Below, piece after piece: positions 20,227 to 29,711 of a stretch of 64,000 nucleotides of DNA; the first letter of the stretch is position 1; each line of letters begins with the position of its first letter. The DNA comes from Gammaproteobacteria bacterium UBA2679 (lineage in GTDB: Bacteria; Pseudomonadota; Gammaproteobacteria; Pseudomonadales; Oleiphilaceae). The notes beneath the pieces are model-generated. The model was not told the origin of the DNA. It ran no database searches and saw nothing but the letters and a program-made list of their open reading frames with translations. Both the position numbers and the translations under genes were made by a program. Where the stretch lies: positions 34,840 through 98,839 of the forward strand of contig DEMD01000006.1 in assembly GCA_002354735.1 (NCBI GenBank). The letters run 5' to 3'.

Positions 20227-20451
20227 ATGCGTTTACCTGTCCGTTTTGCACCTATACTTTTTAGCGCCCTGCTCTCTGCCGTTATGGTTTGTATCGTCTC
20301 TGCCTTCGTGCTCATCGTGGCACAGGGCGTGCATCCGGGTCTGCCTGCTCAGTGGCTAAAAAGTTGTCTGACCACCTGGCCGATCGCCTTTCCGACGGTC
20401 GCGGTCGTTGCGCCATGGGTGCGAGGGCTCGTGGGCCGTATGACCGCATGA
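20227..20451 (+). CDS. DUF2798 small membrane protein
   Basis: 74 residues with two transmembrane helices, typical of DUF2798: LFSALLSAVMVCIVSAFVLI and a second helix after LKSCLTTWPIAFPTV. AGGAG precedes the ATG. It forms an apparent operon with the DUF2938 gene. No function is known. Confidence 0.85.
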   Translation: MRLPVRFAPILFSALLSAVMVCIVSAFVLIVAQGVHPGLPAQWLKSCLTTWPIAFPTVAVVAPWVRGLVGRMTA

Positions 20452-20541
20452 TTGCTGCATAAACCGCGGCACATCAATTTTGTTCAATATTGTGGCATGT
20501 CGTCACTGCACACTCCGAATCTGACCCTTCGGAGATAGACT

Positions 20542-21135
20542 ATGACACTTTCAATGCTACTACCCATGTCGGCGTTCGCCCTGGCGGCATCGATTTCGCC
20601 AGGACCAGTGAACCTCGTCTGCCTGAGCAGTGGCACTCGCTATCCGATCGCGCAAGGTTTGATCTTCGTAACGGGTGCCACATTTGGCTTCATCGCCCTG
20701 TTTGTGGCGGTGGGCCTTGGCCTCTATTCGCTACTATCGATGGTGCCTGCGTTGAAAGAGGCACTCACCCTGGCCGGCGTGGCTTTCCTGCTCTACTTGA
20801 GCTTTCAGCTCGCTCGTGATCGTGGGCGCCTTGAGGAGAGGTCTTCGGAAAAGGCTCCTGGCTTTATGAGCGGCGTGATCATGCAGTGGCTCAATCCCAA
20901 GGCCTGGTTGGCTGCCGCCTCCGGCATCGGCGCATTTACCAGCGGGAATGACCTGGAACCGATCCTTGTATTTGCTACAGTCTATCTCCCGATCTGTTGG
21001 CTATCACTGAGTAGTTGGGTCTACGCCGGCGCCTTTCTCCGAAGATATGTTCATCGTCCGATCGTGATGTTGACGATCAATCGCACGGTGGCGCTGCTAC
21101 TTGCTGCCAGTTGCGTTTATCTACTTGTTGATTGA
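20542..21135 (+). CDS. LysE/RhtB-family exporter
   Basis: 197-residue inner-membrane amino-acid or small-metabolite exporter with about six helices. The N-terminal signature SISPGPVNLVCLSSG and the mid-protein MQWLNPKAWLAAASG are typical of the family. GGAGA lies before the ATG. Its last 15 bases overlap the 3' end of the convergent AraC-type gene. The substrate is unknown. Confidence 0.92.
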   Translation: MTLSMLLPMSAFALAASISPGPVNLVCLSSGTRYPIAQGLIFVTGATFGFIALFVAVGLGLYSLLSMVPALKEALTLAGVAFLLYLSFQLARDRGRLEERSSEKAPGFMSGVIMQWLNPKAWLAAASGIGAFTSGNDLEPILVFATVYLPICWLSLSSWVYAGAFLRRYVHRPIVMLTINRTVALLLAASCVYLLVD

Positions 21136-21912
21136 GACGGAACGGTATTCGTTCGGCGTGGCAGCCACCAGGCGCTTGAAGGTACGCTGGAAGTGAGGCT
21201 GATCTGCAAAGCCAGCCGCGAGGGCAGCGTTGACGATAGGTGCACCGCTCTTGAGTGCGCATTGCCCGAACTGCACCCGTCGATTCACCAGATACGCATG
21301 CGGCGTCAGTCCAAAATATCGCTTGAAGGCGCGAATGAGATGGCCAGGACTAAGTCCGGACAATTCAGCGAGCGTCTCCAGGTCGACATCCTCTTCGCCG
21401 TGACCATCCAGATATGTTACCAGCTTGACCATGACCTCAGGGGTTTGTGGCAAAGCCTGAACAGGCTGTTTCGCCAGCTCATGCATCAGACCGAGCAAAA
21501 ATTTGACCAGCCGTGATTGCTTGTCCAGCAGATCATGCTCCGGGCCCAGAAGGCAGTCAGCAACCTGACAGTATTTCTCATACCATCCACTATCGGATAT
21601 AACGGCCGTCGATAGATCCTGCCAGTCATTTGTTGGTAATAAGCCGGCTTCGAACCGCAGCCTGGTGAGCCAGAGGGTATCGACGTATATCATGACGTAC
21701 GCCCAAGGCTGATCCTCAATGGGATTGCAGGCGTGCACCCAATCGGGATTTATAAGAACGAGATCGCCAGCTTTGATCAGTTGTTCTGCATCTCGACAGC
21801 GAAACGTGCTCATACCGTTGGTGATCGCGCCCAGCGACCATTGAGTATGGCTGTGGGGCGCGTAAGCGACCTGGCTCCCATCGTCGATCTTGCGGAGCTC
21901 GATGTACGGCAT
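21121..21912 (-). CDS. AraC-family regulator
   Basis: 263 residues from the ATG at 21912, with an N-terminal cupin-type ligand domain (HSHTQWSLGAITNG) and a C-terminal AraC double helix-turn-helix (ETLAELSGLSPGHLIRAFKRYFG and NAALAAGFADQPHFQRTFKR). The architecture is common among regulators placed tail-to-tail with LysE-type exporters. Control of the adjacent exporter is plausible. The frame extends 15 codons upstream; the chosen start is by family comparison. Confidence 0.9.
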   Translation of the reverse strand: MPYIELRKIDDGSQVAYAPHSHTQWSLGAITNGMSTFRCRDAEQLIKAGDLVLINPDWVHACNPIEDQPWAYVMIYVDTLWLTRLRFEAGLLPTNDWQDLSTAVISDSGWYEKYCQVADCLLGPEHDLLDKQSRLVKFLLGLMHELAKQPVQALPQTPEVMVKLVTYLDGHGEEDVDLETLAELSGLSPGHLIRAFKRYFGLTPHAYLVNRRVQFGQCALKSGAPIVNAALAAGFADQPHFQRTFKRLVAATPNEYRSVSINK

Positions 21913-22043
21913 GAGAGGGTCGCGCCAGAAGACCGGTTTCGAATTGAGACGGTTCAACGAGCTATCTTGACCTCGCTTTGGAAAGAATCCGCGATACGCC
22001 TACATCAAAACTCTGAAATGGCCGTTCGACGCGCGCAATGCGG

Positions 22044-24923
22044 CTAGTTCATCGCGGGATTGGCCTCATGAAAATCTTCTACCGAGCCGATATTGCTGGA
22101 TCGAGTAGACTTATTCAGAGCAACTCTGTGTTTCTGGCCTTCGACGAGAATTGATATCATACCAGCTTCTGTGATGAAGCGACGATGTAGCCAGTCGATA
22201 TATTGTTTCAATGTCAGTGTCTTGAGTGTTTCCACCTGGCGCTCTCGATCATCCAGGCCAACGGCGCCGGAATGGATAGGGAACCAGACGCGCTCTGCCT
22301 TGGTTTGTGCTGAGCTGGCAGGTATGCCAAGGCGATCGACGAGACTATCAACATAGTTTTTGAAGCGGGCATCGTCCATTGATGACAGTTTTCCCCCGAA
22401 GCTATGGAAAAATGTGAGCATGTGTGTCTCTAACAGATCAGCGGAGACGTAAGGCGATTGCACAGCTAGCCTGAGTCCGGGCACACCACCGAAATCAAGC
22501 CGGCTCGTGTTGACCACATACCCCAGCTGAGCCTCAGTGCGAAGGGTAGAAAAGAACTCGCTCGAAGCCAGCGACTCAGTCAATGCAAAAAATGCCCGCT
22601 CGCTCGGCTGACTCTGGTCACCCTGGATATACAAGAGCGCATAAGAGTCATCATAGGGCGTCTGAAGAAGCAGCCGCTGCAAGCCCGGCCTGAGACGGGT
22701 GACTGCAGGGCTAAACACTGCTCTTCTGCCGTCGCCATCCATGTGCTTCGAGATCATTTCATTCCAGAGTCGAACTTTGGCTTCAGGAATCATGCCGAAG
22801 GCCAGTGTGGTCACCGACATCGTCTCACGCCAATCCTGCAGCATGGGGTGAAGCCTCGCATAGGAGGCATCACGGATTCCGGAGATAAGATCCTCATAGC
22901 TATAGGCCGGCTTCTGCATGAGTTTTGCCAGAACCCTGGAAGCATGGTCTTCGGCGCCGTCATCCTCGCGTCTGTCATACCAGTGTTCCCATCCGCGTTG
23001 ATAGCCTCTAAATTCACGAGGCTTCACTGAAAAGCCGCCAATTCGCTCAAGTGTCTTTGTTAAAAGACGCTCAATGCTATCGGGATACCCGGAGAACTCC
23101 AGCATAATGCCGTTAGTAACATGATCGATGGATAGCGCCGCATCGGCATCTGACGCCGTAGCGACCATCGCTGTCAGCTGTTCATTCAGCAGCGAAACGA
23201 AAAGGTTGGCCTGCGCCGCGTTCCGCTTACTCTCATCAAGCACCGATGATCGAAGCATGATGTTGAATGTTGCAAGTGAACTGCGATCATCCTTGGCATT
23301 CCCGTACCACGCCTCAATGCCAGACCTTACTTTCAGGCGGCGCAGGAAGTCGCCCGTCGAAACAGCATTTTCGTCGAAGGCCTTGGCCACGAAAGGATTG
23401 GCAGCAGGCAACTTGAGATAGTAACGAGCACTGGTCTCCTGATCGGCTTTGAAGTGCTCTACATCGCTGTCTGCGAGCTTTTCAAAGGCATAAGGCGCAC
23501 CAAACCACGGCGTCGAGGAAAAACTGCTGAAATCTGGATCAGCCAAGACCAACAACATATTCTCTGGTCGGATCGCGTTCGCCAGCTGACTCAATTTACC
23601 GGCATCCAACCCGCCTACTCCCGCGCTCTCGCTGAGCGCCAGCGCAGCACCGGAACGTTCGTATTGTTCAGCAATATCCTCTATATCCTGAGCATCCCTG
23701 CACCATCGCTGCGCCTGGAGCAGCATGTACTCGTCACTCCGCCACTGCTCCATTGGGCTCGATGCTATCAGATCTGCGTAAACGAATAATCGGCGCAATA
23801 TCTCCCAATACGAGCGCCCGCCAGCATGGAACATGTCGAAATTCAGGAGCAGATACGGCGAGTTAGGATCTTCGAACCCCAGGGTAATAGTAAGGCCGTC
23901 AGCATACTCGTAGCCACGCAAAGCGTTCATGAGGGTGCCAGGACTGTTCTGGGTGAGCAGGTGAGCAAGCAGCTGGGCGCTGGATCCGCTTTGCCAGTCC
24001 ACTCCGGCGTTCAATGGAAACATAACGCTCATGTCGTAGGCGTTGGGAGAGACGCTGGTTCGCACGAAGCCTGGAACCGCTGGACTGACATCCAGTGCCG
24101 GCGGAAAATAGCTTTTGAAGTCCTTGCGCGATGGTATGGCGGCGAATCGATCTTCGACTGCACGCTGTAAGGACTCGATAGACTGTGACGACCGCACCAC
24201 AAGGCGCATGCCGCTGGCATGGTAATTCAGCGCCCACCATTTTTGCAGCAGATCGGAAAGCGCTTCCGCCGACATATGACCGAGCGTTTTCTGATTGCCG
24301 ATGGAGAATCTCAACATCGGGTGAAGATCACCAGGCTTCGCTTGATCAGCTTGATCACCGGCCAGAGCCATGTTCAGCGAATCCGAAATCCGCCAGCCGG
24401 AATGGTCCTTGCGATACTCATATTCAGCATGAACCGCTAAACGTTCCTGCTCTACATATTTGACATCGAACCGTGGCGCTACAAATTGCGATGCGAAGCG
24501 ATCCAGGGCTCCTTCCAGCCCCTCAGGACGGACAGTGAAAAAATAGTTCGTGATGTTGTATGCCGTAGTGGCATTGCTACGGCCACCGTAGCGACTGAGA
24601 TAGCTGGCATACTCATGAGCGCCCGGATACTTGTCGGAGCCCAGAAAAAGCATGTGCTCGAGGAAGTGAGCGAGGCCAAGCGCATAGCGGGGATCGTCTT
24701 TGCTGCCCGCCTGTACCACCATGGCCACGCTTGACTCTTCGAGATCAGGATCACTGACGAGCAATGCGCGCAGCCCGTTGTCGAGGACCATCTCGCGCAC
24801 CTCAACCTCATAGCTGCACGCTTGCGGCAATGACAAAGCCGGTGTTGTGATTGAAGTGGCAGCATGCAGCTGGCCAGTCAGGAGAAAGGCCATAAGGCAC
24901 GCGCGGCTCGTGAACAGGCGCAT
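22044..24923 (-). CDS. Pitrilysin-type M16 zinc peptidase
   Basis: 959-residue secreted or periplasmic metallopeptidase. A signal peptide (about 1-21) precedes the M16 catalytic domain with the inverted zinc motif HFLEH (86-90) and a distal Glu in the AVHAEYEYR region. The length and the four-domain layout match protease III/insulinase-like enzymes, which degrade peptides inside a closed chamber. It appears monocistronic. The C-terminal half is more divergent, as usual. Confidence 0.93.
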   Translation of the reverse strand: MRLFTSRACLMAFLLTGQLHAATSITTPALSLPQACSYEVEVREMVLDNGLRALLVSDPDLEESSVAMVVQAGSKDDPRYALGLAHFLEHMLFLGSDKYPGAHEYASYLSRYGGRSNATTAYNITNYFFTVRPEGLEGALDRFASQFVAPRFDVKYVEQERLAVHAEYEYRKDHSGWRISDSLNMALAGDQADQAKPGDLHPMLRFSIGNQKTLGHMSAEALSDLLQKWWALNYHASGMRLVVRSSQSIESLQRAVEDRFAAIPSRKDFKSYFPPALDVSPAVPGFVRTSVSPNAYDMSVMFPLNAGVDWQSGSSAQLLAHLLTQNSPGTLMNALRGYEYADGLTITLGFEDPNSPYLLLNFDMFHAGGRSYWEILRRLFVYADLIASSPMEQWRSDEYMLLQAQRWCRDAQDIEDIAEQYERSGAALALSESAGVGGLDAGKLSQLANAIRPENMLLVLADPDFSSFSSTPWFGAPYAFEKLADSDVEHFKADQETSARYYLKLPAANPFVAKAFDENAVSTGDFLRRLKVRSGIEAWYGNAKDDRSSLATFNIMLRSSVLDESKRNAAQANLFVSLLNEQLTAMVATASDADAALSIDHVTNGIMLEFSGYPDSIERLLTKTLERIGGFSVKPREFRGYQRGWEHWYDRREDDGAEDHASRVLAKLMQKPAYSYEDLISGIRDASYARLHPMLQDWRETMSVTTLAFGMIPEAKVRLWNEMISKHMDGDGRRAVFSPAVTRLRPGLQRLLLQTPYDDSYALLYIQGDQSQPSERAFFALTESLASSEFFSTLRTEAQLGYVVNTSRLDFGGVPGLRLAVQSPYVSADLLETHMLTFFHSFGGKLSSMDDARFKNYVDSLVDRLGIPASSAQTKAERVWFPIHSGAVGLDDRERQVETLKTLTLKQYIDWLHRRFITEAGMISILVEGQKHRVALNKSTRSSNIGSVEDFHEANPAMN

Positions 24924-25052
24924 GAGTTTAGTGCTCCAGAGGTCGAAGGCGCCAAACTCTATAGATGTAGGGACTTATGCAGAAGTGCGCGCAGAGTAAT
25001 TTGACAATTGATTACAATCGCTACCGTGCTGAAAGCATTCAGGTCAACGCAT

Positions 25053-25514
25053 TTAAATCCACCGCCGCACTTTTCTACAATAATCAGCAAATATATGACC
25101 GAATATCTCTTCCAGCGCCCGCTCTTCAGGCTGGATCTGAAACCGGTCGAGGTAGACGACAAAAGCGCCCACGATCAGCAGCGACCATGGAGAGGACAGC
25201 CAGGCGGCCCAGGCAAGAAGAATCGATGTGAACCCTACGTACATAGGATTTCTGGTAACTGAATATATGCCGGACGTCACAAGGGACGAAGACGCCTCCG
25301 GCTTGCGTGGATCGACTGAGGTTCGGGCACGGCTGAACTCCACTACGCCTGCCAAGCAGACACCGTCCCCTGCAACGAGCAGAATCATGGCGGTCAACAG
25401 TCGCAGCGCATTTGGCAGGGCGAACCCAGGCAAAACCATCGACAAGCCCCACATGCCAGCTGCTGCGGCCCCGAGCAAAACTAGTGGCGGTATCTTTTTA
25501 TCTAGCGCGGCCAT
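25053..25514 (-). CDS. Isoprenylcysteine methyltransferase-like membrane protein
   Basis: 153 residues with four hydrophobic helices. The C-terminal SAM-binding pattern GIYSVTRNPMYVGF and the later QPEERALEEIFGHIFADYCRK (only residues shared by the ICMT/PEMT family) are clear. Bacterial members methylate unknown lipids or small molecules. It lies downstream of the GFA gene, 12 bases apart, probably co-transcribed. Confidence 0.88.
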   Translation of the reverse strand: MAALDKKIPPLVLLGAAAAGMWGLSMVLPGFALPNALRLLTAMILLVAGDGVCLAGVVEFSRARTSVDPRKPEASSSLVTSGIYSVTRNPMYVGFTSILLAWAAWLSSPWSLLIVGAFVVYLDRFQIQPEERALEEIFGHIFADYCRKVRRWI

Positions 25515-25526
25515 GCTGCCGGTCCC

Positions 25527-25916
25527 CTACGAGTGCTGCGGAAGATCATCTGTAATGTCGAACCACGGCGCCTTGTTGCCGACATACATGTGACGCTGCG
25601 GCTTTACGCCGGGGTCGGTATCCAGCGTGCCCAATGGGAAACCATAGACCTCAGGCTGAGCGTCGAATCTGGTGTATAGGCTGGAGCCACATTTAGAGCA
25701 GAACGCCTTGTGCTCCCCCGGGGAGGACTCGTAGAATTTCAGCAGCGCTTGCCCTTCGAGCGTCGTCCAGTCTACCGCACGCACCCTCGCCCGTGTGCGG
25801 AATGCGGCAGCATGAAGCTTGCGGCACATCGTACAGTGGCAGTTGAGTACGTCGCTAAGCGGGCCGTTGATTTCGTATTGCACACCGCCGCAGAGACAGC
25901 TTCCTGTTAGCTTCAT
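25527..25916 (-). CDS. GFA (CENP-V/glutathione-dependent formaldehyde-activating) family protein
   Basis: 129-residue zinc-binding protein. The Cys clusters GSCLCGGVQY, CHCTMCRK and CSKCGSSLY are the standard two-zinc arrangement. Despite the family name, most members have no proven formaldehyde activity. It is probably cotranscribed with the ICMT-like gene. Confidence 0.92.
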   Translation of the reverse strand: MKLTGSCLCGGVQYEINGPLSDVLNCHCTMCRKLHAAAFRTRARVRAVDWTTLEGQALLKFYESSPGEHKAFCSKCGSSLYTRFDAQPEVYGFPLGTLDTDPGVKPQRHMYVGNKAPWFDITDDLPQHS

Positions 25917-25931
25917 GGCTCCGTTCCTTCA

Positions 25932-26747
25932 CTAACGACAAACATTGATGTCCTTCTCCGATAGAGGCGCAATGCCTGGTGCGGTTCGCGGCGCGTGACT
26001 TTCCTGGAGACTCTCATTCAAAACATGTGTAACGATGCGATCGAAACACCCGTCCGCCTTGGCTCCTTTGAGTGCAGCAGCCAGCTCGTCAGCAAAAAAC
26101 CGATGACGACTGTTAAGTACATGGTAAACCGTGAAGGGGAAAATCGGCTCTTTGAAAAGCTTAAGATCATCGAATTGCAGCAGAAAAGCGGCAGCATCCC
26201 ACTCCCCGATGGCAATAAGGTCGACCCGCTTTCGGCGGAGCAGATTCAACAACTGATCGTAACCACCCTGAGCGGCTATCGTATCAGCCTTGCTGAACTG
26301 CTCCTGAAGCTGTTGAATGCCATGAATATAGCCCACCGAATACCCTTCAAGCTTTGCATCTAGCGCTTCAGACGAGAAGCCCTTGAGTGCCATAAGTTTG
26401 AAATTCATTGTTGGGAAAGGTTCAGGGATGCGAATGAGGCTATCATCGTCATCCACCGTCCTGCTCGTCATGAGGAGCCCATCCAGAGAGCCTGTACTTA
26501 CTTCTTTCGCGGCGCGGGGGACAGGCATCTGGTGATAGACCACACGGGGTCCAACTCGGGCATAAGCTTCTTTCAGCAGTAGCTGATAAATACGAACCGT
26601 GGGCGCCTGGGTATAGGTCGCAATTTCAAGCTGCTGTGGACCGGGCTTTGCGTCATCTGCCTGCACCTGCAACCCGAGAATAAGCAACGTCACCATAAGC
26701 AAGCTTTCGAAAGCAGGTTTCTGAACAGCATCGTCTAGATACGTCAT
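25932..26747 (-). CDS. Periplasmic substrate-binding-like protein (SBP family 3 type)
   Basis: 271 residues with a hydrophobic N-terminus (either ATG at 26747 or a second Met 17 codons later gives a better signal peptide). The mature part reads like an amino-acid-type binding fold: IATYTQAPTVRIYQLLLKEAYARVG, where only the general pattern is family-like. No transporter genes lie nearby, so it is an orphan that may act as a sensor or scavenger. Confidence 0.78.
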   Translation of the reverse strand: MTYLDDAVQKPAFESLLMVTLLILGLQVQADDAKPGPQQLEIATYTQAPTVRIYQLLLKEAYARVGPRVVYHQMPVPRAAKEVSTGSLDGLLMTSRTVDDDDSLIRIPEPFPTMNFKLMALKGFSSEALDAKLEGYSVGYIHGIQQLQEQFSKADTIAAQGGYDQLLNLLRRKRVDLIAIGEWDAAAFLLQFDDLKLFKEPIFPFTVYHVLNSRHRFFADELAAALKGAKADGCFDRIVTHVLNESLQESHAPRTAPGIAPLSEKDINVCR

Positions 26748-26836
26748 CGTAGTTTGGCCTGCCTTTCTATGTTAAGGGTATGGTGTGCAAGAACCACTTG
26801 GCTAGCGAACTACCCGGATGCCGCGAGTCGATCGCC

Positions 26837-27166
26837 TTAGTCAACGATGAACAGCTTGGCTCCTGTTACAGTCGACGAACGATGCGGCTCGGCGTTGTCG
26901 GCAACCTGATAGCTAACCCCGGGGGTGAGCACGAACTTTCGTCCATCCGCCAATTCGGTAAGCAACTCTCCCGCAAGGCACAACAGAACATGCCCCTTGG
27001 TGCACCAGTGGTCTGCGAGGTATCCGGGTGTGTATTCGACCATACGTACGCGTATGCTACCGAACGACTGAGTTTGCCAGAAGGCCTTACCCTGCTCCCC
27101 TTTGTGCTCGCTCCTTGCCACCTTCGACCAGTCAGTAAGACCAAAGGGTAAATCAGTTATCTGCAT
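26837..27166 (-). CDS. DHCW-motif cupin-fold protein
   Basis: 109 residues from the ATG at 27166. The protein has the small cupin pattern, with YLADHWCTKGHVLLCLAGE and PGVSYQVADNAEPHRSS, matching proteins annotated as DHCW-motif cupins. Function is unknown. The frame continues to 27253 and would overlap the lifO gene end; the shorter start matches the family N-terminus. Confidence 0.88.
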   Translation of the reverse strand: MQITDLPFGLTDWSKVARSEHKGEQGKAFWQTQSFGSIRVRMVEYTPGYLADHWCTKGHVLLCLAGELLTELADGRKFVLTPGVSYQVADNAEPHRSSTVTGAKLFIVD

Positions 27167-27206
27167 GTGATTCTTCCTTGAAAACGAATGTGCAAAGCCC
27201 CCGTGT

Positions 27207-28274
27207 TCAGTTATCAGGGGACGGAACCGCCACTTGATCGTATACCCGTGCACGATCTAGTTCGGGACCTGCGAAATATTGCGCGCGTATTTGCTTCAGT
27301 GCGGCTTCCCTGTCGATCGCGCTGAGGCCAGGCGTCTGGTTGATCTGCTGCCGTTGCTCGCTGTACTGCGCGTAGCGGCGCTCCCAGTCTGCATTCTCCG
27401 CGTCGATCCTAGCAAGTCGTTGAGCTTCCTCAGCACCTACCTGCTGCTCTCGATACTGAAGTATGTCCGTTTCTGTAGCCCCACGCACCCGCATTTCTTC
27501 AACCGTCTGCTCCATCATGACAAAGCCCGTTGTGCGATGCTTGACCTCCCTGATCTCCACCGGCGCATTGGTGGCCAGTTCGGCAAGACGTCGCGCCTTT
27601 TCATCAGCAGCGAGATCACCGTCTGATGCAATTCTCATTCGCTCCAGTGCGTACGCACCATAGGCCTGCTCCACCCCGAAGAGAGCCTGCGACTGCTCCG
27701 GCGAGAAATGCTGTTGCCGCAAAGCGATAAGTTGGTCAAGAACGCGATCCAGTGTGTCGACATACTCGTCATTTTCCTGCTGACTCATGTCCTGATGCAG
27801 GTAGTCCTGTTCAGCCACTTTGTAAGCAACATAGTCCTCGAGCAGGACGATAGCCTGGGCCGCCGCATCAGGTGGTAGCCGCTGAGCCGCGTACTGACGA
27901 ATTTCTTCGAGAATGGCTTCGAGTGAGCGTTCGCCCGAGGTCGAGAGGAAGTAGTCGAACAGGTCGCGTGTACCTCTGGTTACTACCAGATTACCGTCTT
28001 CGTCAACTTTGAGTTCGCCATCGACATCAGTACCGGTGAGCGAAGGCGCGAAATATCCGCGTTCAGTTTGTGGTTCTCCTGGAGCATCCTCAATGGGCAT
28101 TCCGGAAGAAGCCGGGGGCGTAGTTGTCGGGGCGGCAGGAACTTGCGTAACCGTACTCTGAGAAGCCTGAGAAGGCGGCGGAGCAGGCGGACTGTCAACA
28201 TCGTCGCTGGTATTCAGAATTAGGGTAATGCCAAGGACGACCAACAAGCCGGCGTACGCAATTTTTCTGTTCAT
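27207..28274 (-). CDS. lifO: Lipase-specific foldase LifO
   Basis: Membrane-anchored periplasmic chaperone of 355 residues for folding the lipase encoded upstream. It has an N-terminal anchor helix (about 5-20), a Pro/Ala/Thr-rich linker (about 28-60) and the foldase signature RDLFDYFLSTSGE at 103-115 (RxxFDY motif essential in the family). The long alpha-helical remainder ends with RARVYDQ. The ATG at 28274 follows a terminator placed between lipase and foldase, which should lower foldase expression relative to lipase. Confidence 0.93.
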   Translation of the reverse strand: MNRKIAYAGLLVVLGITLILNTSDDVDSPPAPPPSQASQSTVTQVPAAPTTTPPASSGMPIEDAPGEPQTERGYFAPSLTGTDVDGELKVDEDGNLVVTRGTRDLFDYFLSTSGERSLEAILEEIRQYAAQRLPPDAAAQAIVLLEDYVAYKVAEQDYLHQDMSQQENDEYVDTLDRVLDQLIALRQQHFSPEQSQALFGVEQAYGAYALERMRIASDGDLAADEKARRLAELATNAPVEIREVKHRTTGFVMMEQTVEEMRVRGATETDILQYREQQVGAEEAQRLARIDAENADWERRYAQYSEQRQQINQTPGLSAIDREAALKQIRAQYFAGPELDRARVYDQVAVPSPDN

Positions 28275-28298
28275 GTTTCTGCCTTGGATATCGTTCAG

Positions 28299-28327
28299 AA
28301 AAAAAAGCCAGCCTCCCGGGCTGGCTT
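28299..28327 (-). terminator. Terminator/attenuator between lipase and lifO
   Basis: On the minus strand, AGCCAGCC (28319-28326) and GGCTGGCT (28306-28313) form an 8-bp hairpin with a short loop, followed by eight T residues (28299-28306). It lies after the lipase stop and before the lifO start, so lifO is expressed by read-through or its own promoter. Confidence 0.85.
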
Positions 28328-28343
28328 GCATCAGGACGACTGG

Positions 28344-29711
28344 CTACAGACCATCATTCTTCAGACGGTTGGCATGCTGCCGGTACACGCTTACGGGATC
28401 AGTCCAGCCTCGAAGCCCGAACAGATGGTTCATTGAATCCACATGGTTGAGGTCATAGTCATCGCGAATGACTTGACCGAAAGCTGCGCTGCAGCGATCC
28501 ACCATACCATCGTTCGGTATCTCAAAGACTTTGCCCGTGAAGTGCAGAAGGGGATCGGTAATGTCCGCCCAATGCGTAGACTGGGCCGTACCAGTCCAGG
28601 AGTAATACCGGATGTAGTGCGCCCTACCCCAGGGATCATGAGACCAGGCACCATGCTCTCCACCACCAGCACAGTAGGACGAGTTGTTCATGCCTCTGGG
28701 ATACCTGTGATTGAAGCCGTTCATCATCTCGGGACTGGAGAGGGAAATGAGCGCCGCGAGGGAATTCTGATCATGCCAAGAGCCGGTCAGCACGTTGACG
28801 ATCTTGCCCACTCGATTGACTAAATCAGCCGTGTTGCCCTCGAAATTTGATCCCGGTCGGATGATGCCCCGCAGCACATCGGCGACTCTCGAACCTTTAT
28901 TGACCCCGTTAACGGACGTAACAGAGGCGACAAGATCAGGACGTTTGGCCGCTGCATATCGTGCCGTAGGCGCTCCCTGGCTATGTCCGATCAGGTTGAC
29001 CTTGTGAAAGCCCCAGCCATAAATCTGTTGCAACAACTCTTCGCCCCGCTGCTCGGAACTGTTGAATGCCGAAACGCTGGCGATGCGAACGGTCGCGTGA
29101 CTTCGTTCCAGCTGATAAGGAATGGTGAAGAAGTAGTTGAAGAATCCGCCAATCTTGTTGAAGCCGGAGACGCCGTGCACCAGCACGATGGGGTTGCGCG
29201 TCTGGGTATAGTTATTGAAGTTGTTGACTCTGAAGCGCTGATTTGGACCACCATGACAATCCCACTGATGGATGTTCGCACCGTTATTGGTGGAGGGTCC
29301 GTTAACGTCCAGGCACTTTCCGCTGAGCTCGGATCTTAGCAGGTAAAATCCACCCCCAGCATAATCCAGATGCCAGTTCTGATTGGGCGCGCCGGTGCAG
29401 CTCCATTGATGGACGTTACCGCCGTTGTGGGTTGCATGATTGTTGACGTCGAGACACTTGCCACTGTGTTCGCTTACGAGTCGGTGATAGCCATCTCGTG
29501 TCGGCTCGAGACGCCATTTCTGATTGCTGCGACCAGTGCACTCCCACTGATGTACGTTACCGCCATCTGATTTTGAGTTTGCTGAGACGTCGATGCATTT
29601 GTTGCTGTGCTGGGCAACAAATTCATTGTCGGCGTGAGCCTGAGAATGAACGATGGAGAGTAGAAAAGCGGAGCAAAGCCAGCTCGCAGCTGTGCGGCTT
29701 CTTATTTTCAT
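28344..29711 (-). CDS. Secreted triacylglycerol lipase with N-terminal ricin-type lectin domain
   Basis: 455-residue secreted lipase. A signal peptide (about 1-27) is followed by a ricin B-type beta-trefoil (about 30-155, three repeats with KCLDVN and QxW-type motifs such as NQKWRL and NQNWHL) and a true-lipase domain. The lipase has the oxyanion segment IVLVHGVSGF and nucleophile elbow LIGHSQGAPTARY. It is a family I lipase dependent on the LifO encoded downstream. The ATG at 29711 is chosen over 29753 because it begins the signal peptide. The lectin fusion may anchor the enzyme on glycans. Confidence 0.93.
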   Translation of the reverse strand: MKIRSRTAASWLCSAFLLSIVHSQAHADNEFVAQHSNKCIDVSANSKSDGGNVHQWECTGRSNQKWRLEPTRDGYHRLVSEHSGKCLDVNNHATHNGGNVHQWSCTGAPNQNWHLDYAGGGFYLLRSELSGKCLDVNGPSTNNGANIHQWDCHGGPNQRFRVNNFNNYTQTRNPIVLVHGVSGFNKIGGFFNYFFTIPYQLERSHATVRIASVSAFNSSEQRGEELLQQIYGWGFHKVNLIGHSQGAPTARYAAAKRPDLVASVTSVNGVNKGSRVADVLRGIIRPGSNFEGNTADLVNRVGKIVNVLTGSWHDQNSLAALISLSSPEMMNGFNHRYPRGMNNSSYCAGGGEHGAWSHDPWGRAHYIRYYSWTGTAQSTHWADITDPLLHFTGKVFEIPNDGMVDRCSAAFGQVIRDDYDLNHVDSMNHLFGLRGWTDPVSVYRQHANRLKNDGL